From assembly GCF_030930995.1 (NCBI RefSeq), contig NZ_CP133217.1:1726001-1790000 (forward strand): DNA of 64,000 nt. The letters run 5' to 3'. The stretch is from Thiothrix subterranea (lineage in GTDB: Bacteria; Pseudomonadota; Gammaproteobacteria; Thiotrichales; Thiotrichaceae). The translations under genes and the position numbers were made by a program. The notes under the pieces were generated by a model, which worked only from the letters and a program-made list of their open reading frames with translations, had not been told where the DNA came from and searched no databases. This document shows positions 58,729 through 64,000 of the stretch, piece by piece; the first letter of the stretch is position 1; each line of letters starts with the position of its first letter.

Positions 58729-59934
58729 TTAGCCGTAACGCCCGTCAATACGCGGTTTCAGCAACATGGGCGCATACTGCCACACAAACAGCGCAAAAGC
58801 GGTTATCCATAGCAATTGTGCGCTTAGAATCCACATCGCGTAGAACTCTGGTACAAGTGCGGCATTCACCACGCGCACGAATGCACCCGCAAACAACAGC
58901 AAGAAAATGATGACTAGAATCGCCGGAGGTTCCGCCACATTGCGCCCAGTATGCCCCAATGCTACCCGTGTCATCATGCCGCAGGTCATCATGGCAATCC
59001 CGCCATAGGCGAATGCGTGAATCCACACAGGCGCAATGCCTGCCGCAAGATTAAGGAATTTCAGCAGGAAACCAAAGATAAGCCAGCCATACGCCAAGTA
59101 AAGTGACCACAACAGCGGTTTTTCCCAAATAGCAGGGTGATACCAGCCGTGTAAACGGAAAGCGTGTAACAGCACTTGTACCAAAGCAAACATACCGCTG
59201 AGCAGCCCCGCCAAGGGATTGCCCGTGGCTAATGCCCACACATCCGCCCCTACAAACAATACAAATAACACCAAACTGAAACGATCCAGCCAGACATCGT
59301 TGTTGGCAGTAAACGGGCAACCCACTCCACGCTCAATAAAAAACGGAATCACGCGCCGCCCCATTGTGAATATCAGCGCCAAAATCAGGTAGAAACCGGC
59401 ATACAAACCGACCTGAGTGCCTTGCGCCCAATAACCGAGTAAGCCCAGATAAAACACAATGTTCGCCGGAATCAGCAAGGCAATTTTGCCTACCAGTGCA
59501 GCCTGTTTCCATTGCTTAGTACGAATAATCGGGCGGGCAAGCGCCAGCGTCAGCCACAGTAAAAACAGCGTGTCGATGATGGCAATAACGCTTAACGGTA
59601 CACCGGCAAAGGGTAATAGGCGTGCCAAGAGCCACACACCGGCTAATACCAGCAACGGGGTTTGGTGCGGGGTTTGTTGATTCGTCCAATTTTTTACTGC
59701 TGTGAGCAAGAAACCAGCGGCGACGGCAACGGCGTAGCCAAACACCATTTCATGCGCGTGCCAGGTGATGGCAGGGTAAGTGGGGGGTAAACCTGCCCAC
59801 CCGAAACCGTAGATACCTGCCCATAGGATCATGCCAATAACAGCAAACAATCCGGCAGCGAGAAAGAAGGGGCGAAAACCGAGGTGGTCGAAGGCGTATT
59901 TGCCCACGTAAGGCTTTTCGGGGGTGAGTAGCAT
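58729..59934 (-). CDS. NnrS family membrane protein
   Basis: 401 residues with about twelve membrane helices. The start PYVGKYAFDHLGFRPFFLAAGLFAVIGM and the motif TWHAHEMVFGYAVAVAAGFLLTAVKNWT are diagnostic of NnrS, a heme- and copper-binding protein linked to nitric oxide stress. The second half has VGCPFTANNDVWLDRFSL and IHAFAYGGIAMMTCGMMTRVALGHTGR with likely metal-ligand histidines. It is divergent from the TSUP permease gene. Confidence 0.92.
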   Translation of the reverse strand: MLLTPEKPYVGKYAFDHLGFRPFFLAAGLFAVIGMILWAGIYGFGWAGLPPTYPAITWHAHEMVFGYAVAVAAGFLLTAVKNWTNQQTPHQTPLLVLAGVWLLARLLPFAGVPLSVIAIIDTLFLLWLTLALARPIIRTKQWKQAALVGKIALLIPANIVFYLGLLGYWAQGTQVGLYAGFYLILALIFTMGRRVIPFFIERGVGCPFTANNDVWLDRFSLVLFVLFVGADVWALATGNPLAGLLSGMFALVQVLLHAFRLHGWYHPAIWEKPLLWSLYLAYGWLIFGFLLKFLNLAAGIAPVWIHAFAYGGIAMMTCGMMTRVALGHTGRNVAEPPAILVIIFLLLFAGAFVRVVNAALVPEFYAMWILSAQLLWITAFALFVWQYAPMLLKPRIDGRYG

Positions 59935-60037
59935 GGGGACATCCGTGTGCTGAGGGCGATGTGTGATTATAGCAATCCATCAATTATACTGCACTGCAAG
60001 ATAACTGCTTTCTTTAATACCAGCGTCAAGGTTCACA

Positions 60038-60775
60038 ATGGAATTACTCTTAGCCCTGTTCGTCATCGCTATCATTGCCGGATGGGTGGATTCCATTGGC
60101 GGTGGCGGCGGTTTGATCTGCATTCCTGCGTTATTATGGGCAGGTTTTACCCCACTGGAAACGCTGGCAACCAATAAATTGCAGGCAAGTTTCGGTTCAT
60201 CCACGGCTGCTATCAATTACACCCGCCACGGGCTAGTTGATGTGAAAGGGCAAAAGCTGGCAATTGCACTGACCTTCCTCGGCTCGGTTTGCGGCACATT
60301 GTTGGTGCAACAACTTGATGCGAGTTTGTTAGAAAAAGCGATTCCGGTTTTACTGATAGCCTTCGCGCTGTATTTCTTATTTTCACCGAAAATCAGCGAT
60401 GCGGATAAACACCAAGTCATTTCACCCAAAACGTTTGCGATGACGGTTGGCTTTGGCGCAGGTTTTTACGATGGCTTTTTCGGCCCCGGCACGGGAACGT
60501 TTTTCATGATGGGCTACGTGGCGCTGCTGGGTTATGGCGTGCCAAAAGCCACCGGCAATACCAAATTGTTGAATTTCACCAGTAACATTGCCTCGCTGCT
60601 GTTTTTCGCGCTTTCAGGGCATATCGTCTGGTTGGCAGGTTTGGTGATGGGAATAGGGCAGGTGATCGGCAGTTACATCGGTTCGCACATGGCGGTCAAG
60701 CACGGTACACGCCTGATCCGCCCTGTCCTAGTAACCGTATCGCTATTAGTCTCACTGAAACTGCTACTCGACTAA
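60038..60775 (+). CDS. TSUP (TauE/SafE) family membrane permease
   Basis: 245 residues with about eight membrane segments. The first motif is GWVDSIGGGGGLICIPALLWAGFTPLETLATNKLQASFGS. The repeat in the second half is AGFYDGFFGPGTGTFFMMGYVALLGYGVPKATGNTKLLNF. The family transports sulfite, sulfonates or other organosulfur anions, which fits the sulfur theme, but the substrate is not shown. A GC-rich repeat begins right after the stop. Confidence 0.9.
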   Translation: MELLLALFVIAIIAGWVDSIGGGGGLICIPALLWAGFTPLETLATNKLQASFGSSTAAINYTRHGLVDVKGQKLAIALTFLGSVCGTLLVQQLDASLLEKAIPVLLIAFALYFLFSPKISDADKHQVISPKTFAMTVGFGAGFYDGFFGPGTGTFFMMGYVALLGYGVPKATGNTKLLNFTSNIASLLFFALSGHIVWLAGLVMGIGQVIGSYIGSHMAVKHGTRLIRPVLVTVSLLVSLKLLLD

Positions 60776-60823
60776 CTCTTCCTCCCTGCCCCCCTTGCGG
60801 GGGAAGGGCTGGGGAAGGGGGGT
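60776..60823. repeat. Short GC-rich dispersed repeat between convergent genes
   Basis: It is the second copy of the 2269-2317 element, with six C in place of seven and otherwise almost identical. It lies between the TSUP stop and the der stop, where it could act as a terminator-like hairpin. Confidence 0.8.
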
Positions 60824-60824
60824 C

Positions 60825-62243
60825 TTACTTCTTTTTCTTCTCGCTCTTCTTAATCTTGTGAATCCGTGCCGCCAGCCGTTTTTGGGTGTGCTCCTGACGC
60901 GGTGTCAGGGTATTGCGCTTGCCTTCATACGGATTTTCGCCGCCTTTGTATTCAATTCGCACCTGACTGCCGACTAATTTCAGGGTTTTGTGGAAATAGT
61001 TGGTCAAGTAGCGCGTGTACATATCCGGCACGTAATCGGTACGGTTGCCGTGAATAATGACGCGGAACGGGTTGCTGCCGCCTTGGTGAGCGTAACGCAG
61101 TTTGATGCGTTGCCCACGGGTCAGCGGTGGCTGATGTTGTTGCACCGCCATTTCCAGAATGCGTGTCAAACGTGGGGTAGGCACTTTGAGCATGGCGGAA
61201 TCGTAAGCGCGTTTCACGGCGGTATACAGCAAGCCGACATTAGAGCCGTGCAATGCGGAGATGAAATACTTTTCAGCGAAATCGAGGAACGGCAGTTTGA
61301 CTTCAAGCTGTTGCTTGATCCACTCGCGGTCGTCGGATTCCATGCCATCCCATTTATTCACCGCCAGCACCAAGGCTTTGCCTGCGTCCAAAATCAGCCC
61401 CAGCAAGTGCGCATCTTGGTCGGTAATGCTGTCGTGTGCATCCACCAGCATAATGACGACGTGGCAACGTTGAATCGCATCCAGCGTTTTGATAATGCTG
61501 AACTTTTCAATGGTTTCATCCACACGGCTGCGGCGGCGTACCCCAGCGGTGTCGATCAGGGTGTAGGCTTGCCCATCGCGTTCAAACGGGATGAAAATGC
61601 TGTCGCGGGTCGTGCCCGGTTGGTCGAACGCAATCACGCGCTCTTCGCCCATAATGCGGTTGATTAGGGTCGATTTGCCGACATTTGGGCGACCCACGAA
61701 GGCGATACGGATGCTGCCGTCGTCTTCCTCTTCTTCCTCGACATCGAAATCCGCGCCGAGTGAATCGAGTACCGCCGTCATCAGCACGGTCACGCCGCGC
61801 CCTTGTACTGCCGCAATCTGGAAGACTTCGGTAAAGCCGAGTGAGTAAAATTCGGAGGAGGCTTGATCCGCATCCACCCCGTCGATTTTATTGACGAGCA
61901 GGTAAACTGGCTTGCCCATCACGCGGATGTCTTGCGCAATTTGTTGGTCAGCAGCAGTCAGCCCTTGCTTGCCATCGACGATGAACAAGATAGCATCGGC
62001 TTCTTGCATCGCGGCACGGGTTTGTTTCGCCATGTGTTCGTCGATGCCGACTTCTTCACCGCTCAAACCGCCGGTGTCGATCAGCATGTAGCTGCGTCCG
62101 TTGAGTTCGCCAGTGCCGTATTTGCGGTCACGGGTCAAGCCGGGGAAATCGGCAACGAGCGCGTCACGCGAACGAGTCAGGCGGTTGAATAGGGTGGATT
62201 TGCCTACATTAGGGCGGCCAATCAGTGCGAGGACGGGTTTCAT
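60825..62243 (-). CDS. der: Ribosome-associated GTPase Der (EngA)
   Basis: 472 residues. There are two tandem GTPase domains, each with a P-loop (GRPNVGKSTLFNRL at residues 8-21 and GRPNVGKSTLINRI near 185), switch motifs (DTGGLSGEE, DTAGVRRRSR) and NKID/NKWD specificity motifs. An acidic linker (VEEEEEDDGS) separates them. A C-terminal KH-like domain ends in a lysine-rich tail (KIKKSEKKKK). Der is essential for 50S ribosomal subunit assembly. Confidence 0.97.
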   Translation of the reverse strand: MKPVLALIGRPNVGKSTLFNRLTRSRDALVADFPGLTRDRKYGTGELNGRSYMLIDTGGLSGEEVGIDEHMAKQTRAAMQEADAILFIVDGKQGLTAADQQIAQDIRVMGKPVYLLVNKIDGVDADQASSEFYSLGFTEVFQIAAVQGRGVTVLMTAVLDSLGADFDVEEEEEDDGSIRIAFVGRPNVGKSTLINRIMGEERVIAFDQPGTTRDSIFIPFERDGQAYTLIDTAGVRRRSRVDETIEKFSIIKTLDAIQRCHVVIMLVDAHDSITDQDAHLLGLILDAGKALVLAVNKWDGMESDDREWIKQQLEVKLPFLDFAEKYFISALHGSNVGLLYTAVKRAYDSAMLKVPTPRLTRILEMAVQQHQPPLTRGQRIKLRYAHQGGSNPFRVIIHGNRTDYVPDMYTRYLTNYFHKTLKLVGSQVRIEYKGGENPYEGKRNTLTPRQEHTQKRLAARIHKIKKSEKKKK

Positions 62244-62303
62244 GGTATAAACAGTACAGCAGAAAATGAAGCAGGCTAGGATAGCATTATTTTGGGAGAA
62301 AAC

Positions 62304-62849
62304 ATGAATTATTGCAGCGATTGCGGCGCAACCGTGAGTTTAAAAATCCCTGAACACGATGATCGCCTGCGTTTTGTGTGCGATGCCTGCGGGGTGATTC
62401 ATTACCAAAACCCCAAGATTGTGGCAGGGGCGTTGCCAGTGTGGGGCGAACAGGTGTTGTTGTGTCGGCGAGCGATTGCGCCGCGTTACGGTTTGTGGAC
62501 CTTGCCTGCGGGCTTCATGGAAAACGGCGAAACCACCGATCAGGCAGCGGCGCGAGAGGCGCGTGAAGAGGCGAATGCCAGCTTGCGGGATTTGCGGTTG
62601 TATACGGTGATTAGCATCCCGCACATTAATCAGGTGTACATGTTGTACCGCTGCGAATTGGTGTCAGACGACTTTTCGCCGGGGGTGGAAAGTTTGGAAA
62701 CGCGCTTGTTCCACGAGCATGAAATTCCGTGGGGCGAGTTGGCGTTTCCGTCGGTGCGGAAGACCTTGGAGTGTTTTTTCAGTGATCGCAAGTTGGGCGC
62801 GTTTTCGGTACACAATTTGGGATTTGTGATACCCAAGCCTGCGGCGTGA
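62304..62849 (+). CDS. NUDIX hydrolase with N-terminal zinc ribbon
   Basis: 181 residues from the ATG at 62304, with GGGAG eight bases upstream; a TTG at 62292 is rejected. The zinc ribbon YCSDCG/RFVCDACG is at the N-terminus. The NUDIX box is AGFMENGETTDQAAAREAREEAN, with the usual REAxEE core changed to REAREE. The arrangement is like short NADH pyrophosphatase relatives. Its substrate is probably a nucleoside diphosphate derivative. Confidence 0.9.
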   Translation: MNYCSDCGATVSLKIPEHDDRLRFVCDACGVIHYQNPKIVAGALPVWGEQVLLCRRAIAPRYGLWTLPAGFMENGETTDQAAAREAREEANASLRDLRLYTVISIPHINQVYMLYRCELVSDDFSPGVESLETRLFHEHEIPWGELAFPSVRKTLECFFSDRKLGAFSVHNLGFVIPKPAA

Positions 62850-63272
62850 TTATTTTTTGTGGATGCGTACCAAGCGCGTGTGTGAAAAACGGTCATGCCA
62901 CGTCAATTTTTCGGGGTCGAATAGCGAAATCAAAAAACCAGCCCCTAGCGTTGCCCAACTGAGCAATGCCCACAGGCAACGGGAACGCGCTTGCTGCCAA
63001 TTGATCGCTTGCCCGCCAGCGGTGACGACGCGCAGCTTCCATGCTCGCATTCCCAGTGTTTGCCCGCCGTGTGTCCAGAACCAGCCGAAGAAGCCGTAGG
63101 TCATGGCAGCGTACACCAGAATCATGAGGATGTCGGGTACTTTTGCACCTGTCAGCGCGGTGAAGGCGTAGGCAGGAATGGCGGCGACAATCACCACGCT
63201 GAAACCCGCGAGTACGGTGTCGTAAATGATTGCGCCGAGGCGACGCAGGAGGGTGGCGGGTTCAGCCGTCAT
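62850..63272 (-). CDS. RDD family membrane protein
   Basis: 140 residues from the ATG at 63272; ATGs further upstream overlap the trpG end. The RDD pattern is LLRRLGAIIYDTVLAGF at the start, TLGMRAWKLRVVTAGG in the middle and LTWHDRFSHTRLV at the end. Three to four membrane helices are present. The role is unknown; some members are ion antiporters. Confidence 0.8.
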   Translation of the reverse strand: MTAEPATLLRRLGAIIYDTVLAGFSVVIVAAIPAYAFTALTGAKVPDILMILVYAAMTYGFFGWFWTHGGQTLGMRAWKLRVVTAGGQAINWQQARSRCLWALLSWATLGAGFLISLFDPEKLTWHDRFSHTRLVRIHKK

Positions 63273-63279
63273 AATATTG

Positions 63280-63864
63280 TTACTTTCCATCCAAGAAATT
63301 CCGCAACATGTCATGCCCGTATTGGGTGAGGATGGATTCGGGGTGGAATTGCACGCCCTCCACGGGCAGCGTTTTGTGGCGCACGCCCATGATTTCATCG
63401 AGCTTGCCATCCGCCGTTTCTGTCCACGCGGTAATTTCTAAGCAGTCGGGGATGCTCTCTTGCTCGATCACCAGCGAATGGTAGCGCGTGGCTTCAAACG
63501 GGCTTGGCAAGCCGGTGAATACGCCGACACCGTTGTGGTGCACCTGCGAAGTCTTGCCGTGCATGATTTCTTTGGCGCGTATGATCTTGCCGCCGAAGGC
63601 TTGCCCGATGGATTGATGCCCAAGGCATACGCCGAGGATGGGAATTTTGCCCGCAAAGCGCAGCAGTGTGGGAATGGAAATACCCGCTTCGGTTGGGGTG
63701 CAAGGCCCCGGCGACAGTACGATTTTATCCGGGGCAATGTCATCAATCGCTTCGACGGGGATTTCGTCGTTGCGTACCACTTGCACATCCGCACCCAGTT
63801 CGCCGAAGTATTGCACGAGGTTGTAGGTAAAGCTGTCGTAATTGTCGACCATGAGCAGTTTCAT
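63280..63864 (-). CDS. trpG: Anthranilate synthase component II (glutamine amidotransferase)
   Basis: 194 residues from the ATG at 63864, with AAGGGG six bases upstream; the ATG at 63870 is too close to that site. [20 protein letters not shown] is the start typical of TrpG/PabA. The nucleophile is in [16 protein letters not shown], and the catalytic His-Glu is in [13 protein letters not shown]. It supplies ammonia from glutamine to TrpE, whose gene ends four bases before the ATG at 63870. It may also serve PabB. Confidence 0.93.
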   Translation of the reverse strand: MKLLMVDNYDSFTYNLVQYFGELGADVQVVRNDEIPVEAIDDIAPDKIVLSPGPCTPTEAGISIPTLLRFAGKIPILGVCLGHQSIGQAFGGKIIRAKEIMHGKTSQVHHNGVGVFTGLPSPFEATRYHSLVIEQESIPDCLEITAWTETADGKLDEIMGVRHKTLPVEGVQFHPESILTQYGHDMLRNFLDGK

Positions 63865-63874
63865 CTTCATCCCC

Positions 63875-64000
63875 TTACTTATGTTTGCCGTTCAAGCCGG
63901 ACAATGCTGCACTAGCCGCACGAAACACCGCTCGACCTTTGTTCATGGTTTCATCCCATTCCGACTGCGGCACAGAGTCGTAAACTACACCCGCACCCGC
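63875..64000 (-). CDS. trpE: Anthranilate synthase component I, C-terminal end (5' part outside window)
   Basis: 41 codons and a TAA are visible. The sequence [28 protein letters not shown] is the well-conserved end of TrpE, with the ETxNKARA-type motif. The adjacent trpG completes the synthase of the tryptophan pathway. Confidence 0.9.
   Translation of the reverse strand, partial: AGAGVVYDSVPQSEWDETMNKGRAVFRAASAALSGLNGKHK

Noticed and set aside
1-64000. tRNA, rRNA, insertion sequences or phage genes
   Set aside because: I found no cloverleaf-like segment, rRNA-like sequence, transposase or phage structural gene by reading the sequence and translations; a dedicated search could still find short RNAs.

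Overview
The window looks like a chromosomal segment of a gammaproteobacterial sulfur oxidiser. My best guess is the Thiothrix group of Thiotrichales, which is an inference from gene content and not a measured placement. The supporting content is an ArsR-rhodanese fusion next to a metallo-beta-lactamase-fold persulfide dioxygenase-like protein, a periplasmic thiosulfate sulfurtransferase with a cysteine-tailed operon, several periplasmic thioredoxin-fold proteins plus DsbD, and a secreted Gly/Met/Ala-rich protein that resembles a sulfur-globule coat protein. Short GC-rich palindromic repeats are scattered through the window, several of them inside open reading frames. I see no rRNA, tRNA, insertion sequence or CRISPR array.

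Positions 1-17036 (all on the minus strand) hold what is normally one compact MoxR/Bat locus (MoxR, DUF58, DUF4381, two von Willebrand factor A proteins, TPR protein). Here the 5' part (MFS transporter, MoxR, DUF58) and the 3' part (DUF4381, BatA-like, BatB-like, BatC-like) lie about 10.6 kb apart. Between them are an OmpR-type two-component system, two toxin-antitoxin pairs, a TPR protein made of near-identical 47-residue repeats, a DUF433 protein, and an exported cassette of two agmatine-deiminase-like enzymes and a flavin amine oxidase. A third toxin-antitoxin pair sits between MoxR and DUF58. Many junctions are ATGA or TGATG overlaps.

Positions 17085-28293 carry sulfur and potassium functions. 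There is a divergent promoter with a 9-bp inverted repeat upstream of the ArsR-rhodanese regulator, then two Trk/Ktr-type potassium channels, a KtrA-like gating subunit and a KdpDE-like two-component system, then a sulfurtransferase/permease/thioredoxin operon preceded by an ATTC-N8-GAAT site. A MoeB/ThiF-type adenylyltransferase follows.

Positions 29138-40454 are a type I restriction-modification island: hsdM, two DUF1016 nucleases (one whole, one truncated), hsdS, a frameshifted RhuM/Fic protein, and hsdR. A minus-strand DUF3037 plus HipA-like kinase pair is inserted at the start of hsdR, and the 5' end of hsdR is present on both sides of the insert.

Positions 40610-48453 encode exported and redox proteins: the low-complexity secreted protein, a HlyD-type adaptor with a TolC-like protein and thioredoxin, an AEC transporter, DsbD and a double thioredoxin. 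Positions 48540-53686 form a second defence-like patch with a PIN/Phd toxin-antitoxin pair, a SEFIR-NTPase-TPR (STAND) protein and an AlbA_2 protein. Positions 53719-64000 are more housekeeping in character: a HAD hydrolase, an RND efflux pump, NnrS, a TSUP permease, Der GTPase, a NUDIX hydrolase, an RDD protein, TrpG and the end of TrpE.
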